Below are positions 1-11,885 of a DNA stretch of 64,000 nucleotides, piece by piece. Positions within the stretch are counted from its first letter, which is position 1. Each line of letters starts with the position of its first letter. Source of the DNA: Ricordea florida. Lineage: Eukaryota; Cnidaria; Anthozoa; Corallimorpharia; Ricordeidae. Position numbers and translations under genes: made by a program. The notes beneath the pieces are model-generated. The model made no database searches and was not told the origin of the DNA. It worked only from the letters and a program-made list of their open reading frames with translations. The stretch is from contig OX453275.1 in the NCBI GenBank assembly GCA_949710005.1, positions 14,161,299-14,225,298 on the forward strand, given 5' to 3'.

Positions 1-1480
1 TTGTTTACAGAGAAAAGAGTACACAGAAAGCCAACAGGCAGAAGCCTAATAGACAGTGAAGCATTTCCAATGCAAAATTCGAAAGCAAAGCTGCAACAAG
101 GAATTCTACTTGCTTCCAATATATTTTAGGAAAGAACACTACAGCATATGCCCGGTAATTATAGCTTCTGTTGTCAGGGCTGTTTAAAAAAACGTATTTT
201 GTGGTAACAGATACAACCCTCGCGATGTAATAAATTAAACAGAACTACATTGCTGCTCGGGTCTCCTTCACTGGGGCCCACAGGGATTCATTCACAGTGG
301 ACTCACTCCTGCTCTTTAGTGCTAAAGTACTCTTGCCGCTAAATTTGGAAGATGTATGCAGTACAAACAATTGAAGTATTTTTGTGAACTTTTTCTTCTC
401 ACGCTAATCGTGAGGTTCACAGATTTTTACACTGTGCCTTATAAAGTATCTATCTCTTAACAGGAAAACCATCAACTGAGGATCGAAAACAATCCAGGCT
501 ATTTTTGGATGTGCGTCATTTTTCACCATATTGTTATAGTTATTATTGTTAATTATTTTTTCACATCATTTTAAGAGTTTTAGAGAGTTGCTTTGAGGTC
601 CGATTCTCGAAAGCCCAGTAACTTATCAGGCCCTGAAGGCTTCTTTGTGATAGTAATATTTACAAGGAGAATTAGTTCTGTTGGTTTTCAAGTTAATGTC
701 AGGCCATTCTAGTTAACCTGTCCATTGGGCTTGTTTGAACGTCAAAACCAACCAAAACAGCCTGCGACCAAAGAATGACGCTCAGGGTCGGTAAAGACAT
801 CGTGCCTTTCTAGAGATTGGCCCCAGATATATCCATATAGTTGCCATCCTCGATGATGATTATTTTCAGACGTACCTTATTGAACAAGGGTGAAGTTTTA
901 AAAACGCAAAACAAGGAACTAAGCCAATATTCAGCCATCTTGACCCAACAGGCTTGGTTCATACAGGATTTATCATAGCGGAGCTCCACAGCGGCTCGAA
1001 GAGCCGCAGAGCGGAGCCCCATAACTACCGTGCGAGGATAGAAATTAAGAAAACCATGCGTTTGAATTTTCATGGTCATCGTGACTAGCGGCATGGCTCG
1101 CGGGCGCGTGCGCCTAGCGACGACGACGACGACGATGTTGCCCCAACATGGCGGCCATAGTCATCCGGGATATTTAGAAGGTCTTAAACCGAAACGAGGC
1201 TTTGTTTTTCGCGCGCTTTTCGCGGCTTGCCGCGGCTACACAACCTACAGCCAGCAGTCTACAGCGATGTCTACAGCAGTCTACAATGTTTTGCTGAAGA
1301 AACGGATTTTATTCCATAGGTACTGAGATTTACTCCTTATAAATCTGTGTGAGAAAAATAGTCTGTAAAAAACTAGAAGCAATTTGATTGGTTGGACCAT
1401 TTTCTTCACTAGTGAAAAAAAGTGGTCCGACCAATTCACTGTTCATAGAGGTGGGATCAGTTTTGGCGCCATCAACTCGG
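1..1480. other. No recognisable gene; CpG-rich stretch inside
   Basis: No open frame here resembles a protein I know. Positions about 1080-1260 are much richer in CpG than the surroundings and contain a short run of CGA triplets and a core of the form AACATGGCGGCCA (YY1-like). That could be the remains of a promoter or a 5' end, possibly belonging with the recombinase-like exon just downstream. Nothing ties it to a transcript. Confidence 0.4.
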
Positions 1481-1534
1481 CAAAAAGTGAGCAATAACGG
1501 CTTCTTCCTCAGCTTCTTCTTTGAGAAATTCTAG

Positions 1535-1871
1535 GTTTGCAGATACAGCTTCAGTCGAGGACTTCATACAAGGTCAAGAAAATAAAAATAGGAATAACAA
1601 ATCCGAACAGCCCGTCGCTTCACTGAAAGAATTCTTGACGTTGAAAGGCGAATCAAGGTCCGTAGAAGAAATTCCTTCAAACGAGCTCAATTCAGTTCAT
1701 GAGTGAATTTGTCTGGTAGCAGTGGGAAAGAAGGAAAACAAAGATTATGAGCCAAGTTCGCTCCGTTCTCTCTTTCGCTACGGTTATTTGAGTAAAAAAG
1801 CTACGGATTCAGCATCTCAAAAGAAGTGGTGTTTGAAAAAGCAAGAGCCGCATTAAAATCAAAACAGAAAG
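1535..1871 (+). pseudogene. Decayed exon of a tyrosine-recombinase-like (DUF3504/Crypton-type) protein
   Basis: An acceptor TTCTAG precedes an open stretch beginning FADTASVEDFIQGQENKN, followed by SLKEFLTLKGESRS and IPSNELN. After a frame break the theme resumes as KENKDYEPSSLRSLF and, after another break, YGFSI and VVFEKARAALKSKQK before a donor GTAATT. This order (SVEDFI..QENKN, LKGESR, NEL, DYEPSSLRSL, FEKARAALKSKQ) is what I recall from the N-terminal part of DUF3504 proteins related to Crypton tyrosine recombinases and ZMYM/QRICH proteins, abundant in cnidarians. A TGA at about 1704 and at least two frameshifts mean it cannot be translated as one exon. No catalytic R..H-R..Y segment is present. 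The family assignment is from memory. Confidence 0.55.
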
Positions 1872-2276
1872 GTAATTTTACATTGTATTTCCCGTACACA
1901 AGACACTTCTGAGTCATTCACGAGTCGTTTTAAAACGTTTTTAACTGTCTTTGGTTCTTATACTTCTAGCGACATTTCCAACAGTGTTTAAAGTAGAATT
2001 TTCCAGTTCGTGCAATGTTTGTATCATTTTAGAGAAGTAAATTTTGAACGCATTTTTTAACTTGACTGTCATGTTTATTCGGTATGCTCCAAAATAAAGC
2101 CTGCTAAGTGCGGTTTGCACCTTGTTGTGGTATCTTGATTTTTCTAGCCCAGCGTGATTCATGATCAGTTAGTAGTATTTTGTAAGGAGTAAATCTCAGT
2201 ACCTAAAAAATAAACAAATTACTTCATGGTTAGTTCGCCCGTACCATTTTTCTTCACTCGTGAAGAAAAGTAAGCT

Positions 2277-2653
2277 CACTCGTTCGTTTTCTATTCTTCA
2301 CAACTCGTGAAGAAAAATCGTCCGCGCTCACTAACCATGAAGTAATCTCTATATTCATAGCGGTTTTGGAGGAAAAATTTTCTTCCTACAAGTTTTCAAG
2401 CGTTTTTGGAGGGACATAAGCATAAAGCTTATGTCCAAAGAGCTTATGTCCACCACTCACTCGTTGTGAAGAAAAGTAAACTCACTCGTTCGCTGCGCTC
2501 ACTCGTTCGTTTTCTATTCTTCACAACTCGTGAAGAAAAATCGTCCGCCCTCACTAACCATGAAGTAATCTCTATATTCATAGCGGTTTTGGTGGAAAAA
2601 TTTTCTTCCTACAAGTTTTCAAGCGTTTTTGGAGGGACATAAGCATAAAGCTG
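2277..2653. repeat. Tandem duplication, two ~153-bp copies 223 bp apart
   Basis: Positions 2277-2430 and 2500-2653 are nearly identical: both run from CACTCGTTCGTTTTCTATTC through a block ending GGACATAAGCATAAAGCT. Differences are few single bases (for example CGCGCTC against CGCCCTC, GGAGG against GGTGG). Within each copy the sense and antisense of TTCTTCAC..GTGAAGAA form a small inverted repeat. The short open frame over it is a product of the repeat, not a gene. Confidence 0.9.
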
Positions 2654-2655
2654 AG

Positions 2656-3065
2656 TGTCTATTTTTCATTTGTTAAAGAGCTGCCTAGCTGCTTTTGGTG
2701 TTGCTTTAAAACTATTATAAGTTTGCTGACCAGGTAATGGTTCTTCCGTTGAGTCGCGAGCTAGATGTTTTTTTTTGACGATTTATTTCAGCTATCGAAT
2801 CTTCTTTAAGTAGTTGCGTACACCAGGCGTATTTAATAACTTTAGTGACAACATTTTCAATGTGTGAGGGTCTGTGTGAGGAGCTCCGCTTTTAGGCTTG
2901 CCTAAATCTATTTAATATGTCCAATTTGTCTTGTTTTGTTTCGCGGGCAAAGCGGGCAGGATGGGCTCACCTTACCTGCCTGGGTAGCTTATAATGATAA
3001 TAAAATAATGATAATGAATTTGTATAGCGCTCCTTTTCATATGGACATGTTCAAAGGCGCTTTAC
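2656..3065. other. No gene; low-complexity and repeat-tail sequence
   Basis: No coding signal is visible. Around 2990-3065 an AATGATAATAA-type run is followed by a short segment (GTATAGCGCTCC..TTCAAAGGCGCTTTACA) that I associate with a common cnidarian dispersed repeat tail. It occurs once in this window, so the family cannot be checked here. Confidence 0.35.
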
Positions 3066-3074
3066 ATCAATTCT

Positions 3075-3800
3075 CCTATTAATCATAACTATAACAAAAT
3101 TCTCAAATCTGATTGGCTATTAACTGCCCTGATTTCAGCCTTAATAGGACAGTTAAATAGGACAGTACGCGTCATGTCTGAATAATTGGACAGTACGCGC
3201 CATCACGCGCGCGCTTAAATGGCTTTTTTCACTGCTAGCAAAAAAATCTTTGAATTTCATGTGTTTTGATTTAAAAAAGAGAAGTTTATATATCACAAAT
3301 TTTGTTAAAGTTATGATTAATTGGTAATAAGACTTCGTGTCGTCCAATTCGGTCTGCAATCATACTCGTGATTAAACAAATCGGACTCCCGCTACGCGGT
3401 CGTCCGATTTTGTTTATCACTTGTATGACTACAGACCTAATAATATACATGCAAAAATTTCAGCATGCTCATTGGCTGAGAGCACGTCAATTAATCCCAA
3501 ACAGTGCAGAAAATTGAAATTGAGTGCAAAAAGTTGAAATTGAGTGCAGAAAGTTTGAAATTAAATTTTTGCATGTATATTATTAACAAGTAATCACATG
3601 ATTTGTCTCGTGCAATTTGGGATAAATCAGCACTCGTAAATTTTTCAGACTACGAATTGCACGAGCCCGTAGGGCGAGTGCATTTTGGTTAGCCTTCGAA
3701 AAATTTACTCGTGCTAATTTATCCCGAATTGCACTCGAAATCATGTGGTTACCTATACGAATTGGACTCCACTCAGTCCTATTACCATTACTAATTAATT
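3075..3800. mobile_element. Palindromic MITE interrupted by a second MITE
   Basis: The outer element contains a hairpin: the segment near 3321-3356 (..CCAATTCGGTCTG) is the imperfect reverse complement of 3759-3786 (GAATTGGACTCC..TATTACC), and TCGGACTCCCGC..GCGGTCGTCCGA forms the tip near 3382-3410. The second arm is broken at 3437, where about 320 bp (3438-3757) of another repeat are inserted between ACAGACC and GAATTGG. No transposase is encoded. It is a non-autonomous fold-back element by structure. Confidence 0.7.
3438..3757 (+). repeat. Dispersed 320-bp hairpin repeat, copy A
   Basis: It begins TAATAATATACATGCAAAAA and ends near GTGGTTACCTATA. A nearly identical copy in the same orientation lies at 19571-19890. 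The second half folds on itself: TGCAATTTGGGATAAATCAGC..CTCGTAAA pairs with TTTACTCGTGCTAATTTATCCCGAATTGCA around a 23-bp loop at 3659-3681. That loop is in the opposite orientation from the loop of copy B. No coding content. Confidence 0.9.
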
Positions 3801-3824
3801 AATTACAATCGGACTTTATCAAAG

Positions 3825-4098
3825 GTCGACCACACCAGCGGGGTCTACGTCCCCTACTCTTTTCGAGCAGTGTTGTAGAATCTTTAATGTTCCACTAGAA
3901 TAGTGCTGTGAGACGGGGCCTACAGTTTTTTGTCCGTATCCGAGAAGACTAGAATGTCTAACAATTTGCAGATGTCATAACAAAGGCAGCAAATTCTGCT
4001 CAGTTATTTCAAGACCTTGAGTGATGGTCCGGCCGAGGTTTGAACTCACGACCTCCCGCTCAACAGGCCGGCGCTCTACCAACTGAGTTAACTGGGCG
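3825..4098 (-). repeat. tRNA-derived SINE
   Basis: Read on the minus strand, 4098 down to about 4020 is a degraded tRNA: GCCGCCCAGTTAACTCAG, then TTGGTAGAGCG (A-box), an anticodon-like arm with loop CTGTTGA, and GAGTTCAAACC (B-box). The anticodon stem is poorly paired and the last two arms do not close properly, so this is a SINE promoter head rather than a working tRNA. The body extends to about 3825. It probably carries internal RNA polymerase III promoter boxes; mobility would need LINE proteins in trans. Confidence 0.75.
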
Positions 4099-4128
4099 GC
4101 AGTTAGAACTAAGGACTAAGGATTGACT

Positions 4129-4151
4129 TCATCTTGCCCGCTCGCGGAACC
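4129..4151 (-). repeat. Lone end of a dispersed TIR element
   Basis: On the minus strand this reads GGTTCCGCGAGCGGGCAAG followed by ATGA. The same end sequence opens the elements at 53820, 57934 and 59092, and its inverse closes the one at 53820-54306. Only this terminus is recognisable here. Confidence 0.65.
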
Positions 4152-4169
4152 AGGCCTATAATGTTGATC

Positions 4170-6106
4170 AGGTTATTATTGAAGGACTGGAAATGCACAG
4201 TAGCAGAACAAAGTAAATCGCTTATGGAACTAACAAATTTAAAACATGGCCTAGCTAAGGTATATCATAACTTAATTTGTAAGATTAAGGTCAAATGTAA
4301 AATGTTGTTGTTTCTAGTCTTATTTAATGTATCTTCTCAAAATACGTTTAAGAGCTCTGGAATTTATCGAAATAGGGAACCCCTCATTTAGATCCTTCAC
4401 ATTCACAGCCAAAACGAGCAATAGACGCAATCACCTGTCTCAAAATAAATGGATATAAATTCGTGACACAGCTACCTATAAGCGTAACACTAGGTTACCG
4501 AGTGGGTTACGTGACAGTAACGGCTTCGTTATAACGTGACGAGAGAATTCATTAAACCTTGCTCCGTTAAGAATTAATTAGGTCCCCTGTCTTACTCTTC
4601 CCGGTCTCAATAAATCCCTTAATTTTTCCTGCCAGAAAATATTAGGATAGTCAATCTACCTGCTGGCTCTTGCCAGTGAGAATACCAAATGGATGAAATC
4701 GTGAAAACTCTAATCTACAATATTCATCATGAGATATAGTTTGATGCTACCCTGGTTGAGTAAATGAATGTAACGTCATGATGACTCAAAAAAAAAAAAA
4801 ACGCTTTCGATATCTTAATTTTGGTATTACTATGACTTCAACTTGGCCTAGACAGAAGTGGTAATAGCCATGACAGAAGATGTGTTGCCAACGCGGTAAA
4901 TCAGGTCCATAGCAACTGATTGAACAGGGCAACTTCTCAATAATATAATTGTCTATAAAACTTACTACGTGTAATGCACAATGAGAAATGAATCTCTTTT
5001 ATCATAAGGCATTTAAAATGACAACAGAGCTAAAGAAATAGAATATTATACTATAAGCAAAGAAAAATAAGTCCAAAAAATTGCGTTTTACCTTGAGGCA
5101 CTCAATTTGACAACATGGCTATATAAAGGAATGCAAAACGTAACGCATCACTTCTTTGTATGAAATTAAACTCATTACCTACTACAACTTGTCCGGACGC
5201 GTTCCTTTATTTACCAACTGTGACGCAGTTCTTTTATGACCCAAGGTCTCTAGGCGAATCTCTCACTGGATGTATTTTAAGTTCATTTACGCGGATGTTT
5301 TCATCCAACTAGCAAGAAACGAAGGTATTTTAACTCAAAAGTGACAAGAAAGGATGGCAAAACTACGGTACGACACGTCACAAAATAGTGTACAAAGGGG
5401 TAATTCCCCGTTAGGAGAAAAATAGAAATCAAGCCAGCAGCATACGTTCGTCATCTGAAATGTCAGCGTTGCATTCAGCGTATCGGCGTAATTACAAAAT
5501 TCACACGACATTCGTCAGAAAAAGTGACTATACAGTCGACATCGCTTAAGCCATTGCTTTAAGAGACCGAAACCGCTGGACAGAGTCTATTGAAAAAGCC
5601 CGTGTCTCATAAAGTCTTGATTTATTGAGAAATATGACACGCATTCTTCAAGGCGTCTCTGTTGTTTTTGCCTTAAACGCTTGCTGGGCCGCGTCGAAAG
5701 TGCTGAAGCCAGTTCCTGAATTGGAGCGGACCGAACGGATATAACCACCCGAACAAAACTGTGGCTGAAAAACACATTTGGAAAACTCGGCGGAAGCAAA
5801 ATGAAGACAAACTTGATCAAAATGGTGACGAACAATTAACGAACAGAAAAGGGAATTTGCAAACCGACAAAATTCACGTTCAAACCGACCTACGCTTCCC
5901 ATAAAACGAGTAGAATTGGTAAAGAAAAGCCGCCATTTTGGAAAGTTTTGTTTTGGCAGCAATATCACGTGATATGATCGGTAGTACGGTGAGAGTTGGT
6001 AGTTGTGAAGGATCGTCAACACCAGGTGGATGAATCCAATAAGAAATGCGACGTTACCATTGCTTAGTCATTGACATGCGCTTGAACGCTTTTCATGTGC
6101 TGCTCC
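4170..6106. other. Intergenic; no supported gene
   Basis: No recognisable protein. A minus-strand open frame of 124 codons (5648-6022) overlaps another in a different frame; it has no family resemblance, no flanking splice sites I trust and no repeat copy in the window, so it is not called as a gene. A poly(A) run lies near 4789-4801. Confidence 0.4.
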
Positions 6107-6133
6107 TTAAACGCGGGGGGTCACTATATAAGG
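6107..6133 (+). repeat. TTAA target duplication and left terminal inverted repeat
   Basis: TTAA (6107-6110) is followed by ACGCGGGGGGTCACTATATA and AGG. Aligned with the right end, bases 1-9, 11-12 and 15-18 of the element are identical. A GC-rich box GCGGGGG and a TATA box (6125-6133) sit inside the repeat, so the terminus probably doubles as promoter of the plus-strand gene. Confidence 0.85.
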
Positions 6134-6188
6134 AAATCTTCCTTAGGAAGATTTTGATTAGTTGACTATTAACCTAGAAACATGGCGG
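6125..6188 (+). promoter_or_regulatory. Predicted left-end promoter: TATA box plus ATGGCGG element
   Basis: TATATAAGG at 6125-6133 is a good TATA match pointing into the element, about 270 bp before the first candidate ATG of the accessory gene. ACATGGCGGACC follows at about 6180, resembling a YY1-type initiator motif and also opening a 33-codon upstream frame (6182-6283). The right end has the same two motifs in nearly the same spacing. Promoter function is inferred from position and symmetry. Confidence 0.5.
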
Positions 6189-6393
6189 ACCAGATTTTGA
6201 ATTATCCCGCGCGTCGCGAGAACAAATTGGGATATCGCGATATATTGTACCTTACTATTGGTCAAAATAAAGAATACATATAAAAAAACTGTTTCTATTG
6301 GTCTTTAATAAAATAATGGAAACCAAAGGCGAAAGATTGCGTGTAGCACACGTGTTTTCGTAGCGAGCATCGCGATCGTCGATCAGTGAATTT

Positions 6394-7584
6394 ATGTTCT
6401 TCATCGAGTCTTCATCTTATCTTCACCGACTGAAAATGATCCGTGTTCAAGTAAGTACAACTGCCGCTTGTCGTTTCTTAACTTGCTGTCGGCCGTTTAA
6501 GTTAAACTGTGGTACCTGCAATGCAAGGTTTTGGTCGAAGTACCCGAGAACGAAGTGGGGAGAGTGGAAGCCGTAATGTCGGCGCGATTGCCACAAGAAT
6601 GGCGATATGTTAGCCACAGACGCGTTTCTCGGCCGTCGCATTCAAGTGAGTACTGCTGTATATTAAATCATTGTCATACTAAATTTATAGCCACTCTTAT
6701 TTGCTGTACAGTGTGCCCTCATAAATATTGTTATGTAAATTAGCTGAACTATACTTTCCAGGCTTTCGTTATTGACGTTATGCGAGTGTTGTGCCAGAAA
6801 GTTCGTGCATTCAATCGAACAAATTTACGTGTAAAACTTGAATACGCATAATAGTGCAATAGTGAGTTACGTAGTGCCGTAACTAAGTAGAGCGGAAAAA
6901 ACCCGCTCCGTAAATATAGTACGGACCTAAAACTCGGTTAGTAAGAGATATATATTTCTATACTGGAACTATAACACTGTTACAATTGAGCATTTTGGCT
7001 ATAAACAGTACTGTCTTATGGCATAGGATATTGAACTGATTTCCTTTATTTATTTTTGTTTTTCAACGTTGTTTCAAACATGTAAAAAAAAGTGCTCGAT
7101 TTTAATTTTCCTGAAATGAACTCGACTCTCTTTATTAGGAACTGTGCCTCCGATACAAGATGAAAACATGGGTTTATCAGAGCTCCCAATACAAGAAACA
7201 CTAGCTCCTCCAAATGCATCAGGAGCAGCTGGCCAGGGGGATGCATGGGCTGACAGTGTGCTGGGTGGTTTAGAAGACCATCCACCTTGTCAACATTGCC
7301 TAATGGGGCCCTGTATCACTGTCAGTGAGGTGACCAGGATACAGGGATCCTGTGCTCCTGACATAACAAATCATGCCAAGCGTCTAAAAAATTATAGAAA
7401 GTTTTGGAAAAGTTTGAAGGATAGGGGTTTGTGGCAACATGAGTTATATATCCATCGAAAGACCTCAGCTGGCCTTAGTGAGGTCGAACTGCGAGAGTTA
7501 ATGCCCCAGTGTGTCCTGGATGACACACGAAAGCGGTATCCAAACCCACCAGGTGTGCCATATATGGGGCATAAGAGGGCATAA
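6394..7584 (+). CDS. Kolobok-element accessory protein (three exons), Cys-rich, function unknown
   Basis: Exons: 6394 (or ATG at 6436)-6450, 6528-6645 and 7139-7584; donors GTAAGT and GTGAGT, acceptors GCAAG and ATTAG, with phases 0 and 1 that join without a stop. The product is about 206 residues (192 from the second ATG). The last exon has an acidic, Pro-rich first half, a cluster CQHCLMGPC, a basic segment RLKNYRKFWKSLKDRGLW and a C-terminal motif MPQCVLDDTRKRYPNPP followed by VPYMGH. I associate this Cys cluster plus MP.CVL...R..YPNP..PYMGH pattern with uncharacterised proteins common in cnidarians, and it weakly recalls the C-terminal cytoplasmic domain of P2X7 receptors. It has no catalytic signature and probably binds zinc. 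Being intact inside the transposon ends, it is likely part of the mobile unit rather than a captured fragment. Confidence 0.75.
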
Positions 7585-8424
7585 GAGGTGAACCAGTGGG
7601 TCTCTGAAGGGGAGGAAGTGCTTCTCTCAGTTGTTTTTATTTTAGCTGTGTTGATAAAAGAATTTAACTTTATTCGGTTTGCAAAATGTCTAATTTTTGA
7701 TCCAGTCAGTCTTTCACATTCATAATTCAGCACCCCTTTAATTCCCTCAGAAGAAGTTGGTTTACCTCTTATTTACCTTGTATAATATCCCAACCCAAGT
7801 AACGATAATATTTTGACTTTTATTCTCATGATTTATTTCATTTTTCAATTTATGTATATCAGTTCAAACTCAATACAAACCTGTCTTGATATCTGGGCTC
7901 TGGAACACAAATCCCTATCCTTCAGACACTGAAAAGTCTTCTCTACTGCAGTTCTGATCTCATGTTACAATGGCAAGCCATAAGCAAATGAAAAACTTTG
8001 GATGCTCATGACATTGATGCAGTGTTTCATATCTTTTTTGTGTAGCTAACCAGTACATTTCAATTGTGAGTGGCATTTGTGCAAAAAAGAAACGTTCAAT
8101 CCAGGCCCACTTAAAGTTTGTGCCACTAACATCAATGGTTATTTGCTGTTCCTACAACATGCAAAGGAAGGGCTCTACAGCAGTATAGAGCCAAATACTG
8201 AATTTTTTTGTTAACACCAAGTGTTGCAAAGCCACAATGCAAAAGTCAAATTTACGAATACCTCAAATTTAGGAATACCTCATCACTCAAATACTATTGG
8301 GTTCACGTTCAAGGGGTTCAGTTTTAAGGGCAGACTGTTGGTCAGGACTTTTATTAAATTTGTTGGCTCCTAAAGGAGCCGTTAGTTTTATGATCTTCTA
8401 CCCTGATCCCAAAAAGGGATTCAC
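7585..8424. other. Space between the two convergent transposon genes
   Basis: This holds the 3' ends of both genes. On the minus strand an AATAAA signal lies at 8350-8355, about 70 bp past the transposase stop. No third open frame is convincing and no AATAAA follows the plus-strand gene closely. Confidence 0.5.
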
Positions 8425-11400
8425 TCAGTAATTCAACTGGAAAAAGGTGGTCCAGACAACCTCCCTGAACATGAAGGTTTTTGGACGGAGGTTTCTGTGG
8501 CCCGTTCTGCGAGTTGGCCGACGCACATCCTGTAACAAACTCACTGATGTCGCTTCTCTGTTGACGTTTTCATTCTGCAATGACATATCCACGTCAGTTT
8601 ATAAAGGAAAACAGCATAAATTTTACATTAAAGTAACTGACATTGGCATATGGTAATCCTGTCAGAGAGGGAAAATACTGTCTTTTGCTTACCCAGTCCA
8701 TTACTGCTAGTGCAATGCGCATGTTAAAAGTACGGTCAGCAAAGTGAATTCTCTTTGGGCAGTAGATAAGGATGCAATTATTAAATGATTCCACCCAGTA
8801 GGTGTCACGGCACTGCAATGTAAAAGATATAAGAATGGTATGTATAGTTGCTTCTGGGTTATTGATATACATTAATGTTATTTCCACTTAATAATTTGAA
8901 GTTTCGTTGAAGTGAGGTTATGGTGAAAAAACCAAGAATAATACCCCCTGAATGTTAATTTACCAGGTAGTAGTCCTCAGCCAGCTTGTACACCTTAGAG
9001 TCCAAAATGAACCTCTGTAGGGCGGCTACTGCTCCTTGATTAAAGATTTTCACTTTGCTGCACTGGTACCCAGGTTGCTTGCATTTAGATTCTCGATCAC
9101 AGCCACCATGACTGCCCTGCAATTGTGAAAGGTTTTGGTTCAGTTTTCCACATTTAAATTTTAAATCAGCTTTAAGTAGTAGTTAGGTTGAAAATTGTAA
9201 TATGTCACAGTCATGCTTATTTACACTCAAGTTAATAGCAATCATTGAACCTCAGTTATATTGAGATAACAGGTTTAATACCTGATAGTGATCAACTATT
9301 GTCAACAGCCTTCTTCTTAGGTCATCTGCACTGGTACAGTTTTTCATTGAGTAATAGAAGTGGCGTTTAACACTGGCCTCTGCAAATGGAAAAGGTATTA
9401 ATTTGGCCAAAAATAGGTTAATACTGCTGCAGGGCAACTGTGCCTAAGAGAATAAATGAAACTCATTGGCTTAGAACCGGCCATGTATAATTTTTTTCTC
9501 TAACAGACAACAGCTGGATTAATTTTCCAGAAAGTAATAATGGATTACAGGTATACATACGCTTGTCTGACAGCTCTGCAAACCACTTCTCACCCTCCCA
9601 TTTCTGTGCACCACAACTTATTTCTTTCATGGCCTTTGCCACTCCCTTAGTTCCTATGAGGCAACAACAAAAGTAGAGAAAATAATTTTTTGCTGGTAGA
9701 GAGTACAAATTATTGGTGTCTAAAATAAGTACATTCCATCCATCATACAGTGACATTTAGGTGATTCCTTACCATGCCAAGTATCAAAAGAATTCTGGAT
9801 GTTCTGTGTCGCCAGCCAGTTCTTTATTTTTGGCACAAAATCATGTGCAACTTCTATCACAGTGAGTCCTAAAAGATGTAAAATGAATAACTTATATTTT
9901 ACAACTGGGGGAATGTTAGCCTAGAGAACATCTAGATCCACATAACTGGTACAGTTGAATAACCTTTTGCTTGAATGGCAGGGATAATTTTCTGCATTGC
10001 CTCAAACTCATGTGTTTGGGAGCTGCGGAACTCTGCTTTGGTAACAGTCTGTACAGCTAGCACATGTTGGGTCCTGTCCCAAAAAAAGGAAAAACAAAAC
10101 ATGCTAAGATTTATACATATAAACAATGCCAAAAAGTGTTAGTGATATGTCTGGAAAATTTGATAGATCTGCCTGCACTTACTCATAAGATATCATTGCC
10201 ACTGTTGAATGGTAGGCATTAGCTGATGAGTCGTGTCGGCAGTCAGTTATGACAGTCTATGGAATAAACAAACACCAAAGATATCATAATTTGCAATAAT
10301 TGTTACAGCAAAAGTGTCTGTATATGGACATGTACATAATTATAATGAATCAACTATATATGTTCACTTGGCTATACAGACTTACTGCTCCATTCCTTTG
10401 CTGATATAAATTTGTGTTCTGCACTTCTTGTATCTGGTCCAACATCGAAGCATCAGCAGTATTGTTCACAGTTTGTATATAGCCCATGGTGTCATACACT
10501 ACAAAATAAACATTCCATGATTTTGTCAGAGGCAAAGAAAGGTGACTAAAAAGACTTAGGAAAAATGTGTAAGTGTCAAATCTAAACATAGATAATTCAC
10601 TGAGAAATAATTATGGTGTTTAAACTTTGGAAACATAAACATGGGGGTACAGTATCTCCTGCCTTGAATGTGCATGCATTTTGGAAGGTTCAATTCAACA
10701 TATATTAAATAAAGAGGCACTCATTTATAAAGATGCGAAATGTTTTGCTCTAGATGATATGAAGCAAGAAAGAATGAAATGTTACATCATGAGCTCACCA
10801 TAATCAATATACTTATCACCAACACTTCCAAGCTTTGCAGCCTCTGCGAAGCCTTGATACTGGCTTTCCAGCATGCCCGAGCTTGTAAAACCATGAACCA
10901 CTCTAGAATATGGGGATGGACAAACAATTAGCACCTCTCTGTCTTAACTAAAATTCACTTTTCTACCCCTAGTGACAATGAAGGTTGCATTGTGAGTCAA
11001 GCAAAAAAACAAAAACGACAACGATGCAGTATACATACGACCTGATGCACAGAAGACAGTCAGGTTTATGTGTAGTTTTATGACTCACAGGTGTATAACA
11101 AAGTTAACACCACTCCTGATGATAAATGCATATCTGACCAAAAATAACAGCTACCTCAAGAAGGGAAACATAACAACTAAATCTAAAAATTGTGCGATAC
11201 GTAACTATTGAAAGACTACGACAGAAGCATTAAAATTTGATTTGCCTTACCTGCAGTTAGCAGTGTACTTGTTTCCAAGTATAGACGAACTGGCCCACTT
11301 CACCTTGTGCCCGTTATAACAACGTAACTCCAGTCTCAAAACATGACCGTCCATATTTATACTGGCACCGCCATCACACACATATTGCGATCCACAGGTA

Positions 11401-11885
11401 CATCCTGCAGCAGTTTCCTGGAGCAACAGAGTGAAGCTATCCTGCCCACAGATAAAAAAACTTTCTGCCTCGCGAGCTGGAGACAGAATCTGCTTATAAA
11501 GAGGTGCTTCCCCACACGGCCACTGGCACTGGAAGTCGACTTTTTTTAATTCTCGTTGAGCATAAAGCTCGAAGACAGACTCCGTAGAATTTGCCTGTAC
11601 TTCAACCGAGTGCATTTCCTTTGCAGTTTCCCCCGTTAATCCCTCATACCGATCCATGAGAGCTATCAGGAAATCGGCATTTGTCCGCCCAGATCGAAAA
11701 TTCGCCATATTGCGTAGCCGCACGAATCGTTCATTTGTGGCTCTCATGTCTTCCTCTTCGCAAAACCCGAACTGAAAATTTAAACTAAATTGAGGCTTTC
11801 GAGGTTTCTCCTTTCGTTTCTCGTTATATACTTTCTGCTGATCGCACTTCGCTTTCTTCGCACAAGGCTCACCCAAACCCAACAT
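8425..11885 (-). CDS. Kolobok-like DDE transposase, 11 exons, 581 codons, intact
   Basis: Exons on the minus strand: 11885-11251, 10902-10799, 10498-10386, 10256-10183, 10073-9964, 9868-9773, 9653-9561, 9379-9282, 9116-8964, 8812-8693, 8574-8425. Lengths sum to 1746 nt, divisible by three, with no internal stop; every intron is GT-AG, though the donor after 9964 (GTTATT) is weak. The N-terminal half has paired cysteines (CQWPC, CTC, then CYNGHKVKWASS), a likely zinc/DNA-binding region. The catalytic core shows TDCRHDSSANAYHS (Asp289), VIEVAHDF (Asp355), FDTWHGTKG (Asp374) and YWVESFNN (Glu500), then CPKRIHF and MRIALAVMDWN; this matches the Kolobok-type pattern. The C terminus is basic (RRPTRRTGHRNLR). 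Its role is to cut and paste the element at TTAA sites. AATAAA on the minus strand follows the stop. Confidence 0.85.

Noticed and set aside
4020..4098. Minus-strand tRNA-like sequence with GTT in the anticodon position
   Set aside because: The anticodon and acceptor stems pair poorly and a repeat body follows; it is better explained as the head of a tRNA-derived SINE.
5587..6022. Two overlapping minus-strand frames of 82 and 124 codons as a gene
   Set aside because: They compete in different frames, have no recognised motif and no splice context.
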